NCBI RefSeq assembly: GCF_000684975.1
Contig: NZ_BAXZ01000029.1
Span: 1-64,000 of the forward strand
DNA from: Paraburkholderia acidipaludis NBRC 101816
GTDB taxonomy: Bacteria; Pseudomonadota; Gammaproteobacteria; Burkholderiales; Burkholderiaceae
Direction of reading: 5' to 3'
Length of the DNA stretch: 64,000 nucleotides
How positions within the stretch are numbered: position 1 is the stretch's first letter; every line of letters starts with the position of its first letter. The translations under genes and the position numbers were made by a program. Shown in pieces: positions 1 through 8,885 of this stretch. A model generated the notes under the pieces. It was given only the letters and a program-made list of their open reading frames with translations, was not told the origin of the DNA and did no database searches.

Positions 1-52
1 TGGCAGACCGAAGCGCGAAGCGAATACAAGAAACCCCCAAACCAGCTAACCC

Positions 53-2551
53 TTAACGAGCCCGAACAACGACTTCATCCAGCACGCGCCCCACCGCCTC
101 CACATAACGCGTCTTACCGAACCGTTCACGCGCCACAGCAAGCCCCTTTACCGTCAACCGCGCGCACAGCGCCCTATCGTCATGCAGCGTGGCCAGCGTC
201 GCGGCCAGTTCCATCGCATGGCCTGGCGTGCAAAGCAGACCGCTTACCCCATGCTCCAGGATCTCGGTCACACCGCCATCGCGCGAAGCCACCACGGGCC
301 GCTCGGCAAGCATACCCTCCACCACCACGCGCCCGAACGGCTCGGGTGTAATCGACGTATGAACGATCACGTCCATCGCCCGCATGCAGGCCGCGATGTC
401 GTGACGAAAGCCCAGGAAGTGAACGCGCTCGGCAAGCCCATGCGCCTCGACAAACGCCCGCAGTTCCGCGGCATAAGCGTCTTCGCCGAAAAGCGGCGCA
501 CCCACCAGCACCGCGTGCAGCCGCGTATCGTGCAGCAGCGCTTCGAGCAGCACGTGCTGCCCCTTCCAGTGCGCGAGGCGGCTGAACGCCCCCACGAGGA
601 ACGCGTCGGCCGGCAAGCCGATCTGCGCGCGCAGCTGTTGTTGCGACACGCCTTTCAACGCCCGGAACGGTGCTTCGTCCACGCCGTTGTGCACGATATC
701 GATCCGGCCCGAGTCGAAACTCGTGAGCCGCTCGAATTCGCGCGCCGACGCATGCGAATTCGCAATCACATGCGCGAGGCCCAGTTTCGCGCAGCCCTTG
801 ATGACGAGCCGCTGCACGCGGCCGAAGTGCTCCGCGCTCACGATGTCGCGCAGATGCCAGACCACGGGCTTGCGCGCCAGCCGGCCCGCCAGCACGCCGA
901 TCACCATGGCGCGCTGCGTATTGGCGTAGAGCACGTCGGCATCGCGCGCGCGGCGGCGCGTCGCGCCCACGAGCCCGGCGATGCCCGCCAGCACGCCCAA
1001 GCGCGGCGCCGTGCCGCCATCGCGGCGCACGTGGCGCAGCGCGCCCGAATCGAGCACGTCCACGCGCGCCCCCGCGGCAGCCAGCGCCTCGCGAAACGGC
1101 CCGTCGTTGAAGAGCAGCACCTCGATGCGCGAGCGCAGGCCTTTCACGACCTCGAGCAGCGAAAGTTCCGCGCCGCCCAGCACGCCGCTCTGGTCGATGG
1201 CGAGCACGCGCGGCGCTCCGGGCCTGTCGTCATCCCCTTCGCCATCGCCGGCGTGCTGCGCGGGCGCGCTGGCCGATGCTCCCGGGGCGCGGGCGCCGTC
1301 GCGGCGCGCGATTTCCGGCACGCTCTGCGCCACGCGCGCGAACAACTCCTCGCGAAACCGCGCCGCCGAAAAGCGCTCGGCGTTCGCGCGGCAGTCCTCG
1401 GGGCGTATGCGGCCCGGCTCGCGCTCGAAGGCATCCACGGCCGCCACGATCGCCTCGGCGCTTTGCTCGTCGAAGAAAAGGCCCGTGGGCCGCGCGCCTT
1501 CCAGCACGGTCTCGAGCGCACCGCCCTTGCCATAGGCGATGACGGGCGTGCCGCATGCCTGCGCCTCGACGACGGAAATGCCGAAGTCCTCTTCCGCCGC
1601 GAACACGAAGGCTTTCGCGCGCCGCATGCGATCGTGCAGCACTGCGAACGGTTGATAGCCCATGACCTCGACGTTCGGCGTGGCCCTGGCGCGCACCTTG
1701 TGCATGTCGGGACCGTCGCCGATCACGACGAGCTTGCGTTCCGGCGTGCGCGCGAACGCCTCGACGATCAGGTCGATTTTCTTGTACGGCACGAGCCGCG
1801 ACGCGGTCAGATAGAAGTCGTCCTTCCCGGTCTGCAGCGCGAAGCCTTCGATATCGACAGGCGGATACACCACGGCCGCCTCGCGCTGATACACCTTGTG
1901 GATGCGCCGTGCGATGAACTGCGAGTTCGCGACGAACTGGTCCACCGAGTTCGCCGTGCGCACGTCCCAGTTGCGGATGTAGTGCAGGATGAGCCGCGCC
2001 AGCATCGACTTCGGGCCGCGCGTGAGATGCGACTCCTGCAGATACTGGTGCTGCAGATCCCAGGCATAACGAATCGGCGAATGCACGTAGCTCAAGTGGA
2101 ACTGGTCGGGTCCGGTCAGCACGCCCTTGGCCACCGCGTGACTGCTCGAGATCACCACGTCGTAGGCCGAAACGTCGAGCTGCTCGATGGCGAGCGGCAT
2201 GAACGGCAGCCACGCGCGGTACTTCTTGCGCGCAAGGGGCAGCCGCTGGATGAACGAGGTCGTCACGGGCTTGCCGTGCAGGAACGCACGCTCCTTCTCG
2301 TCGACGAAATCGACGACGGCGAACAGGTCCGCCTCGGGAAAGCAGGCGATGATCTGCTCTAGCACGCGTTCGGCGCCCGCATAGGTGACGAGCCAGTCGT
2401 GCACGATCGCCACGCGCGGCGCGCGCGCGGCAGGCGTGCCAAGAGGGGCAGTACGCGTCGCGACGCTCTGCGCCGCAACACGTTCGCGCCGCAGGACGGG
2501 CACGGCGGCACTTTCGGACGGCACCGCTTCGTCGATCAGTTCGTGACTCAT
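53..2551 (-). CDS. bceR: Two-domain glycosyltransferase of cepacian synthesis
   Basis: The 832-residue protein carries two consecutive GT-B glycosyltransferase modules. The first (about residues 50-400) begins at RVAIVHDWLVTYAGAERVLE and contains the GT4-type donor-site stretch EAQACGTPVIAYGKGG. The second (about 455-832) contains EGMLAERPVVASRDGGVTEI. An acidic, Ala/Pro-rich linker joins them. Such proteins act at the cytoplasmic face, transferring sugars to the undecaprenyl-linked repeat unit. The start ATG overlaps the stop of the upstream flippase gene (ATGA), which indicates translational coupling. The two-domain architecture and position next to the flippase match bceR of the cepacian cluster. 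I infer that each domain adds one sugar; donors cannot be read from sequence. The next gene, probably bceS, would lie beyond the left edge. Confidence 0.88.
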   Translation of the reverse strand: MSHELIDEAVPSESAAVPVLRRERVAAQSVATRTAPLGTPAARAPRVAIVHDWLVTYAGAERVLEQIIACFPEADLFAVVDFVDEKERAFLHGKPVTTSFIQRLPLARKKYRAWLPFMPLAIEQLDVSAYDVVISSSHAVAKGVLTGPDQFHLSYVHSPIRYAWDLQHQYLQESHLTRGPKSMLARLILHYIRNWDVRTANSVDQFVANSQFIARRIHKVYQREAAVVYPPVDIEGFALQTGKDDFYLTASRLVPYKKIDLIVEAFARTPERKLVVIGDGPDMHKVRARATPNVEVMGYQPFAVLHDRMRRAKAFVFAAEEDFGISVVEAQACGTPVIAYGKGGALETVLEGARPTGLFFDEQSAEAIVAAVDAFEREPGRIRPEDCRANAERFSAARFREELFARVAQSVPEIARRDGARAPGASASAPAQHAGDGEGDDDRPGAPRVLAIDQSGVLGGAELSLLEVVKGLRSRIEVLLFNDGPFREALAAAGARVDVLDSGALRHVRRDGGTAPRLGVLAGIAGLVGATRRRARDADVLYANTQRAMVIGVLAGRLARKPVVWHLRDIVSAEHFGRVQRLVIKGCAKLGLAHVIANSHASAREFERLTSFDSGRIDIVHNGVDEAPFRALKGVSQQQLRAQIGLPADAFLVGAFSRLAHWKGQHVLLEALLHDTRLHAVLVGAPLFGEDAYAAELRAFVEAHGLAERVHFLGFRHDIAACMRAMDVIVHTSITPEPFGRVVVEGMLAERPVVASRDGGVTEILEHGVSGLLCTPGHAMELAATLATLHDDRALCARLTVKGLAVARERFGKTRYVEAVGRVLDEVVVRAR

Positions 2552-4014
2552 GCGCTTTTCCGTGAATTCAGGCGAAAGAGAAGGGAACGGGCGTAGCCGC
2601 GCAGCATCGGCGTGGTCGCCACCGACCAGACGACGTTCGCGATCGCCAGCACGACGCCCGCGCCCACCGCGAACGCCGCGCCCGGCAGCCACCATGCGCA
2701 GGCCAGCGCGGCGGCGAGGAAGCTCAGGTGTGCGAACATGTCCACGAGAATCAGGCGGGCGTGGATGCGCGAGAGGTACAGCAGAACCAGGTAGTCGAAC
2801 AGCGCGCGCGCGAGCACGGCCGCCGCCGTGCCCGGCAGCCCGAAGCGCGAGATCGCGAACCACAGCAGCCCGGCGAAGAGCGGCAGCTCAATGAGGCCCA
2901 CGCGAGCGGTTGCGGCCGGATTGTTCTGCGCCTGGATCAGCACGCGCGTGACGCTTGCCTGGCCGACCAGCCACACGGCGACGATCAGCACGCGCCCCAC
3001 GGGTGCGCCGTGAGCGGCCAGATCGGGGCCCACCCAGGCGCCCATGAACGGCGCGAGCACGACAATGGCGCCAATGGCTACGGGTGTGAACACAGCATTG
3101 AGAAACTGCAGCGACTGCGAGGCGATTTCGTCGGCATGCTCGCGGTGCAGCGCCGAAAGGCGCGGAAAGAGCGTGCGCACGAGCGCATTGGGCACGAGGT
3201 TCAAGCGCGTGACGAGGTTTTGCGGCACCGTGTAGTAGGTCACGAAACGGGCGCCGAGGCCCGCGCCCAGCGTCATGCGGTCGAGCGAATCGGCCACCAT
3301 CGTCGTGATGCTCGCAATCAGCATCCAGCCGCCGAAGTTGAAGAGCGCCTTCGAGGTGTCGAGGCGCGGGCCGCGCAACGTGCGGATGGACAGCACGCGC
3401 AGCGCCGAATGTCCGAGCAGCACCGCGGCGAGCAGGCGCGCCAGCACGGCGGCGGCCAGCACGGTCTGCAGATTGGGCGCGATGGCCCAGGCCGCGCCGA
3501 GCGGCAGCAACTGGAACAAGAACGTGCCGATGGTCTGGTTCGTGTTGTAGATGCCGAAACGTTCGGCGCCGTTGATCGCGCCCGCGAACACCCACGAGAC
3601 ATTGGCGAGCGGAATCGCCACGGCGAGCCACGGCAGCGCGAGATAGACCTCGTGGCGCAGGGCCGGGGTGACGTGCGTGAAGTACGCCGTATAGAGCGCG
3701 CCGCCCGTATAGATCAGCAGGCCGCCGATCACGCCGGTCGTGAAGTTGAGCCAGAAGGCGCTCCAGAAGACGCGCTCGCAGGCCTCGGCGTCGCCGGAAG
3801 CATGCGCCTTCGAAATGTGGTTCTGCGCCGCCATGCTCATGCCCAGGTCGAGCACGCTGAAATAGCCGATCAGCGTCCAGACGAGCGCGATCACGCCATA
3901 GCGCTCGACGCCGAGCAGGCGGATGTACGAGGGCACCGTGACGAGCGACACGAAGGTGGGCAGCACGAGGCCGAACAGATTGATCGCGATGTTGCGCAGG
4001 ATTCGTTTGTCCAT
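2548..4014 (-). CDS. bceQ: Polysaccharide repeat-unit flippase (Wzx-type)
   Basis: This 488-residue, very hydrophobic protein has about 12-14 predicted membrane segments and the N-terminal layout of the polysaccharide transporter branch of the MOP superfamily (NIAINLFGLVLPTFVSLVTVP, then LGVERYGVIALVWTLIGYF). Members flip undecaprenyl-pyrophosphate-linked repeat units from the cytoplasmic to the periplasmic leaflet. It sits between the beta-propeller gene and bceR, and its stop overlaps the bceR start by four bases. This is the expected Wzx partner of the Wzy-like polymerase encoded at 12.2-13.7 kb. A GGAA element precedes the ATG. The family is clear; the cepacian assignment rests on gene order. 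Confidence 0.88.
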   Translation of the reverse strand: MDKRILRNIAINLFGLVLPTFVSLVTVPSYIRLLGVERYGVIALVWTLIGYFSVLDLGMSMAAQNHISKAHASGDAEACERVFWSAFWLNFTTGVIGGLLIYTGGALYTAYFTHVTPALRHEVYLALPWLAVAIPLANVSWVFAGAINGAERFGIYNTNQTIGTFLFQLLPLGAAWAIAPNLQTVLAAAVLARLLAAVLLGHSALRVLSIRTLRGPRLDTSKALFNFGGWMLIASITTMVADSLDRMTLGAGLGARFVTYYTVPQNLVTRLNLVPNALVRTLFPRLSALHREHADEIASQSLQFLNAVFTPVAIGAIVVLAPFMGAWVGPDLAAHGAPVGRVLIVAVWLVGQASVTRVLIQAQNNPAATARVGLIELPLFAGLLWFAISRFGLPGTAAAVLARALFDYLVLLYLSRIHARLILVDMFAHLSFLAAALACAWWLPGAAFAVGAGVVLAIANVVWSVATTPMLRGYARSLLFRLNSRKSA

Positions 4015-4076
4015 GACGTTCCAGTAGCGGGGTTTCAGCCGGCCGGGGTGGCCTTCATGCGGGCTTCATTCAGCCT

Positions 4077-6290
4077 TCATGCAGGCTTCCAGCGGTACAT
4101 GAGCACCTTGCCGCGCGCGTCCTCCTCCACGAAGATCAGGTACTCGCCGTCGGGCTGCCGGTGCGCGCTGATGCCGAACGGCACGTCCACCCAGCCCGAA
4201 GCGTTGCCCACTTCGGGCCCCGGGCCGAAGGTGCCGATCTCCTTCGCGCTGTCCTTGTCGTACACGTGCACGTTGCCCGCGGGCTCCACCACGAAGAGGT
4301 AGCGCCCCTCGACCGTGAGGCCGGCAGGCGTGACGGGCGGCTTCGCCTTCGGGTCCCACGGCAGGCGCAGCAGATAGCGCTGGTCGGGATGCCCGCTCGA
4401 CCAGTGGTCGTAGCGCACGAGCACCCGGCCCGCCTCTTTCCAGAAGCCCGGGTCGTGCGGCGAATCGGCCGTATAGCCGGTCACATAGAGCGAATCCGTT
4501 TCGGGTTCGTAGATCGCGCGATGCACTTCCGTAAACGGCGCGGGTATGTCGTACTTGTCGAGCTTGTCGTAGCCATAGATCGGGTTGCCCTTCGCGTCCA
4601 GGCCGCCAAAACGGAAGCGCCAGATGCCCTTGTCGTCGCGCGCGCGCCAGATGTCGCCGCGCGTGTCGATCCACCAGCCCCAGCCGCCGCCCAGCTTCTC
4701 GCGGCCCGGGTTGCGTGTGAACTCGTCCTGATCGAACGCACCGTTGCCGTTGGCGTCGCGCCAGATCCAGTCGCCGCCGGGCGGCGCGTTCGGCACGTGC
4801 AGCACGGGGCGCTCGCGGCCGGCGATAAAGCCCGAGGGAATCGCAGTCTCGCCTTCATGTTGCGGATCGAAGCGATAGATCTTCAGGTGATCCGCGTACA
4901 TGTCCGTGAGGTAGAGGAACGTGTGACCGTCCAGCTCGCGCGCGGTGGGCAGGCCCGGCCACTGGTCCGTGTGAAAAACCGGGTCGTCGGGATAGCGGAA
5001 GCGATTGTTCAGGAATCCAACATACTTCCAGTCTTGTCCCGGCGGCTTCGAGAGATCCAGTTCGAAGCGCTTGTTGCCCGTGTAGACGCTATTGGGGCGC
5101 GACGGGTCCATCCATGCGCCGTCCACGAACAGGAGGCCCTCGAGATTCCAGTTGCGCTTGCCGTCCGGCGTATAGCTCTCCAGCGTCGCGCCGAGTCCCG
5201 CGCCGATGCTGTCGTGGCGCGGCCCGATGCCGTTCGTCGAAACATAGATGTTGCCGTGCGCATCCGCGGCCACGCCGGTCAGACCGTTGAAGCGGCCAGG
5301 GCCGGGCCGTCCCGCCACGCCCGAGAAGATGCCGCCGCGCTCGCCAAGCGCGCCGCCCGGCGCATAGGTATCGCCATTGCGCGTGTAGATCAGCACCTGC
5401 TGGCGCGGCCCGTTGTCGGCAATCAGGATGCGCTGCGCGGAATCGACTGCGATATCGACCGCAACCGAATCGGCGGGCAGCGCGAGTGCCGCTTCGGCGA
5501 TCAGCTTGCCCTGCGCCGAGTAGTGCGCGACGCGCGGCGCACGGTCGCTCAGCGTGCCGGTGAGCACCCAGAGCGAGCCGTCGCCCGCAATCGCGATGCG
5601 GCCCGGCTCGTGCACGCTCCATTGCGACTGACGCTGCATCGTATTGGCGTCGTACACCTCGATGCAGTCCATCGCCGTGTTGCTCACATAGAGTGTCGAG
5701 TCGGTCGCGGCAAGGCCGCCTACGTCGGCATGCGTGCCGCTCGTGACGTCGTTGATGCGCAGGAACGCGCCGGCAAGCTGCGCGTGCAGATTGAGCGGGT
5801 CCGGCGACGCCTGGAATGCGGCCGCGCGCCTGGGCTCGTCGAGCGGCCGCCGCGTAATGCCGATCCACTGGTGCCCCTTCGGCGGCCAGATGCCGTTGCC
5901 GACCAGGTGTCCCTTCTCGTTGCCGACACCTACGGCGGCATATAGATAGCGTTGATTGACGGCCACGGCGTTGCCGCCGCTGCCGCCCCAGCCGTGCGTG
6001 CCGCCCGCGAAGCCCAGCGCCTTGCCGTCCTGATACGCGCTGATTTCGGCACCGCTCTCATCCCACGGCGCATTCGTGAAGACCTTGCCGTCGGGCGTGA
6101 CTGCAATCGCCGTGATATTGATTTGCACCCACGTGCCCTGGCCATTGCCGTACGTATTGCCGATCCACGACGTGGTCACATTCAGTTGCGGCGCAGCCAC
6201 CGTCTGGACCGATGACGTACAGACGAACGCGCACAGGGCGGCTAGCGCCAGCGGCCTGCGCATGCGGCGACCGGAACTCGATGAGGGCAA
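4077..6290 (-). CDS. bceP: Secreted NHL-like beta-propeller protein of the cepacian cluster
   Basis: The protein is about 737 residues, with a signal peptide (RRPLALAALCAFVCTSS, cleavage near QTVAA) and no later membrane segment, so it should be periplasmic or released. The body is a series of NHL/SMP-30-like blades such as GDGSLWVLTG, GVAADAHGNIYVSTNG and GLTVEGRYLFVVEPAGNVHVYD. A canonical EF-hand-type calcium loop, DANGNGAFDQDE, is encoded at 4722-4757. The start is uncertain. A TTG at 6288-6290 lies seven bases after GGAGG and is used here; a TTG at 6296 sits too close to that site, and an ATG at 6263 lacks a ribosome site. It occupies the bceP position, whose product is of unknown function. 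Binding or trimming of the polymer is possible, but no catalytic motif was recognised. Confidence 0.8.
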   Translation of the reverse strand: MPSSSSGRRMRRPLALAALCAFVCTSSVQTVAAPQLNVTTSWIGNTYGNGQGTWVQINITAIAVTPDGKVFTNAPWDESGAEISAYQDGKALGFAGGTHGWGGSGGNAVAVNQRYLYAAVGVGNEKGHLVGNGIWPPKGHQWIGITRRPLDEPRRAAAFQASPDPLNLHAQLAGAFLRINDVTSGTHADVGGLAATDSTLYVSNTAMDCIEVYDANTMQRQSQWSVHEPGRIAIAGDGSLWVLTGTLSDRAPRVAHYSAQGKLIAEAALALPADSVAVDIAVDSAQRILIADNGPRQQVLIYTRNGDTYAPGGALGERGGIFSGVAGRPGPGRFNGLTGVAADAHGNIYVSTNGIGPRHDSIGAGLGATLESYTPDGKRNWNLEGLLFVDGAWMDPSRPNSVYTGNKRFELDLSKPPGQDWKYVGFLNNRFRYPDDPVFHTDQWPGLPTARELDGHTFLYLTDMYADHLKIYRFDPQHEGETAIPSGFIAGRERPVLHVPNAPPGGDWIWRDANGNGAFDQDEFTRNPGREKLGGGWGWWIDTRGDIWRARDDKGIWRFRFGGLDAKGNPIYGYDKLDKYDIPAPFTEVHRAIYEPETDSLYVTGYTADSPHDPGFWKEAGRVLVRYDHWSSGHPDQRYLLRLPWDPKAKPPVTPAGLTVEGRYLFVVEPAGNVHVYDKDSAKEIGTFGPGPEVGNASGWVDVPFGISAHRQPDGEYLIFVEEDARGKVLMYRWKPA

Positions 6291-6679
6291 GAGCAATCCT
6301 CCGTTGGGGTTTACGGCAATCTGTCCGGATCATGCCGTACATCCCGCGAGAAAAATCACCCTGCAAAAAGCGAAAATAATTCAAAAAAATTCAATGCTTT
6401 TTGAGCACTGCGTCAATATTTCCGCATCGCTCAGGGTACGACGATTTCGGTCAGAAGTGCCTGCCTTACCGCAATCCACGTCGTTTTTTCCGCTTTCTTT
6501 CCCCGCATGCGTAGCCATATCGCATTTCCCCTTATTTTTCTTTCGATATGGCGCCGCATATTCCTCTATCGATCATTGTCATATTCCATTCAATGCACCC
6601 ATATATTTCGCCGTTTTTGCGCATTTAATTCTTTTTAGAATGAGCCGGACATTCTGCGCCTCAATTCACCGGATACCCG
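6291..6679. promoter_or_regulatory. AT-rich divergent control region between bceP and bceO
   Basis: This 389-base stretch separates the leftward bcePQR unit from the rightward bceONM unit and is conspicuously AT-rich from about 6370 to 6660, unlike the surrounding coding DNA. It contains the leftward ribosome site (GGAGG near 6300) and a nine-base inverted repeat at 6514-6522 and 6544-6552. No open frame in it looks like a gene. Promoters for both units must lie here, but no confident -35/-10 pair could be assigned. Confidence 0.6.
6514..6552. repeat. 9-bp inverted repeat in the bceP/bceO control region
   Basis: GCCATATCG at 6514-6522 is repeated as its exact reverse complement CGATATGGC at 6544-6552, with a 21-base pyrimidine-rich spacer. 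Centre-to-centre spacing is 30 bases, close to three helical turns, which would suit a regulator binding two half-sites on one face of the helix. It could also form a cruciform or RNA hairpin. The function is inferred only from its location. Confidence 0.5.
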
Positions 6680-7771
6680 ATGACCGTAACGACCCCGGCA
6701 AGTCCCACGTCTCATTCCCATCGCATCGTCCCGCTGGACGGCCTGCGCGCGATTGCCGTGATGGCCGTGTTCGCGCAGCACGCACTGCATGCGCCGCTAT
6801 GGATGGGCGTCGACCTGTTCTTCGTGCTGAGCGGCTTCCTCATTACCGGCATCCTGCTCGAACGCAAAGCGCGCGGGCAGTCGTATTTCAGCTATTTCTA
6901 CGCGCGCCGCGCGCGGCGCATCCTGCCGCCGTACATCCTGCTGCTGGTCGTGTCCTCGCTCTTGTTCGGCTTCGGCTGGGCGCACTACTGGCCGTGGTAC
7001 GCATTCTTCGCGACCAATATCGGCGACGCGCTGGGCCAGAGCGGGCACGACAGCCTCAACATCCTCTGGTCGCTTGCCGTGGAGGAGCAGTTCTATATCT
7101 TCTGGCCTTTCGTCGTGCTGCTGTTGCCCGAGCGCATGCTGGCCTTCGTCGCCGCCGCGCTGATCGTGCTCGTGCCGGTGCTGCGCGCCGTCGCCACGCC
7201 GTGGTTCGCCACCTACTGGCCGATCTATTACCTCACGCCGTTTCGCATGGATCTGCTCGCCGCCGGCGCTCTGCTCGCCGTGCTCGTGCGGCGCGATCGC
7301 AACGCACTCGAACCGTTCAAGGCGCCCGCGGTGGTTTTCTTCTGCGCGGCGCTCGCCACGCTGGCGTGGCTGCATCTGCACTACCCGCGCTTTCGCGCCA
7401 CCAACACGCCGCTTTCGAATGCGCTGCTCTATAGCATTTCGCTCGTGCTATGCACCTCGCTCGTCATCATCGCCCTGCAGGCAAAGGGCTTCGTGCGACG
7501 CCTGCTGAGCCATCCCGTGCTCGTGTATATCGGCACCATCAGCTACACGATCTACCTCATCCACCTCACGTTCCTCTACGCGGTGTGGCCGCTCGGCCAC
7601 GGGCGCTATGCGAGCGCCGCGCTGGCGCTCGCCCTGACGCTCGCCTACGCGAGCGCGAGCTGGTTCCTCTTCGAACGGCGCCTCACGCGCGGCCCCCGCG
7701 CGCGGCATGGCACGGCGCCGAATGCCGTCTCCACGGCGCGCGCGGCACCGGCTCCCCGCACGCAGGCATGA
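6680..7771 (+). CDS. bceO: Membrane-bound O-acyltransferase (acyltransferase 3 family)
   Basis: This 363-residue integral membrane protein has about ten hydrophobic segments. The family start IVPLDGLRAIAVMAVFAQHA is recognisable, with the catalytic-type His in the first segment. It is followed by GVDLFFVLSGFLITGILLERK and the loop Arg cluster YARRARRILPP. WSLAVEEQFYIFWP is another family hallmark. These enzymes transfer acetyl or other acyl groups to sugars on the periplasmic side. Cepacian is acetylated, and bceO is one of its acyltransferase genes. The gene heads the rightward bceO-N-M unit. The ribosome site is weak. The substrate sugar is not predictable. Confidence 0.86.
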   Translation: MTVTTPASPTSHSHRIVPLDGLRAIAVMAVFAQHALHAPLWMGVDLFFVLSGFLITGILLERKARGQSYFSYFYARRARRILPPYILLLVVSSLLFGFGWAHYWPWYAFFATNIGDALGQSGHDSLNILWSLAVEEQFYIFWPFVVLLLPERMLAFVAAALIVLVPVLRAVATPWFATYWPIYYLTPFRMDLLAAGALLAVLVRRDRNALEPFKAPAVVFFCAALATLAWLHLHYPRFRATNTPLSNALLYSISLVLCTSLVIIALQAKGFVRRLLSHPVLVYIGTISYTIYLIHLTFLYAVWPLGHGRYASAALALALTLAYASASWFLFERRLTRGPRARHGTAPNAVSTARAAPAPRTQA

Positions 7772-7841
7772 ATGCGGCCCTGAACGCAGCGCTGAATTCG
7801 AACCCTCCCGACTTCTCGTCATTGACTACAAGGCAGATTCC

Positions 7842-8885
7842 ATGAACGAACAACGCAAAGCCATCATCACCGGCGTATCCGGCCAGGACGGGGCCTATCT
7901 CACCCGGCTCCTGCTCGACAAGGGCTATCACGTGACCGGCACCTACCGGCGCACGAGCTCCGTGAACTTCTGGCGCATGAACGAGCTTGGCGTTCTCGAC
8001 CACCCCGCGCTCGAACTCGTCGAGCACGATCTGACCGACGCGGGCTCCACCCTGCGTCTCGTCGAGCGCGCCCGCGCCCAGGAGGTCTACAACCTCGCGG
8101 CGCAGAGCTTCGTCGGCGTCTCGTTCGACCAGCCCGTCACGACGGCCGAAGTCACCGGCATCGGCGCGCTGAACCTGCTCGAAGCGATTCGCGTCGTGAA
8201 TCCGCGCATCCGCTTCTATCAGGCTTCGACCTCCGAAATGTTCGGCAAGGTGCGCGCCGTGCCGCAGTGCGAGGACACGCCGTTCTATCCCCGTAGCCCC
8301 TACGGCATCGCGAAGCTGTTCGCCCACTGGTCCGCAGTCAACTATCGCGAGTCGTACGACATCTTCGCCACGAGCGGCATTCTGTTCAATCACGAGTCGC
8401 CGCTGCGCGGCCGCGAGTTCGTGACGCGCAAGATCACCGACGCCGTCGCGAAGATCAAGCTCGGCAAGCAACCCGTGCTCGAACTCGGCAATATCGATGC
8501 AAAACGCGACTGGGGTTATGCCTCCGAATACGTGGAGGGCATGTGGCGCATGCTTCAGGCCGACCGCCCCGACACCTACGTGCTTGCCACGGGCCGCACC
8601 GAAACCGTGCGGGACTTCGTCACGATGGCCTTCGCCGCGGCGGGTATCCAGCTCGAATGGTCGGGCCGCGACGAACGCGAAACCGGCGTCGACATCTCGA
8701 ACGGGCGCACGCTCGTGCGCGTGAACCCGCGCTTCTACCGCCCCGCCGAGGTAGACCTGCTGATCGGCGATGCGGGCAAGGCGCGCGACGAACTGGGCTG
8801 GCAAGCCCAGACCACGCTGGAGCAGCTCTGCCAGATGATGGTGGCCGCCGACCTCGCACGCAACGAGCGCCATGACACGTTCTGA
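7842..8885 (+). CDS. bceN: GDP-mannose 4,6-dehydratase
   Basis: This 347-residue extended SDR protein has the N-terminal nucleotide-binding motif GVSGQDGAYLTRLLLDKGY, catalytic STSEMFG and the Y-x-x-x-K pair in SPYGIAK. RRTSSVNFWRMNELG and GNIDAKRDWGYASEYVEGMW are typical of GMD enzymes. It converts GDP-D-mannose to GDP-4-keto-6-deoxy-D-mannose in the cytoplasm. The start follows AAGGCAG at good spacing. Its last 14 bases overlap bceM, which encodes the next enzyme of the GDP-D-rhamnose pathway. The GDP-mannose precursor would come from bceA in the same cluster. Confidence 0.93.
   Translation: MNEQRKAIITGVSGQDGAYLTRLLLDKGYHVTGTYRRTSSVNFWRMNELGVLDHPALELVEHDLTDAGSTLRLVERARAQEVYNLAAQSFVGVSFDQPVTTAEVTGIGALNLLEAIRVVNPRIRFYQASTSEMFGKVRAVPQCEDTPFYPRSPYGIAKLFAHWSAVNYRESYDIFATSGILFNHESPLRGREFVTRKITDAVAKIKLGKQPVLELGNIDAKRDWGYASEYVEGMWRMLQADRPDTYVLATGRTETVRDFVTMAFAAAGIQLEWSGRDERETGVDISNGRTLVRVNPRFYRPAEVDLLIGDAGKARDELGWQAQTTLEQLCQMMVAADLARNERHDTF

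Noticed and set aside
1..52. End of another gene at the left edge
   Set aside because: The 52 bases contain no frame that can be tied to a gene; bceS may begin further left but cannot be seen.
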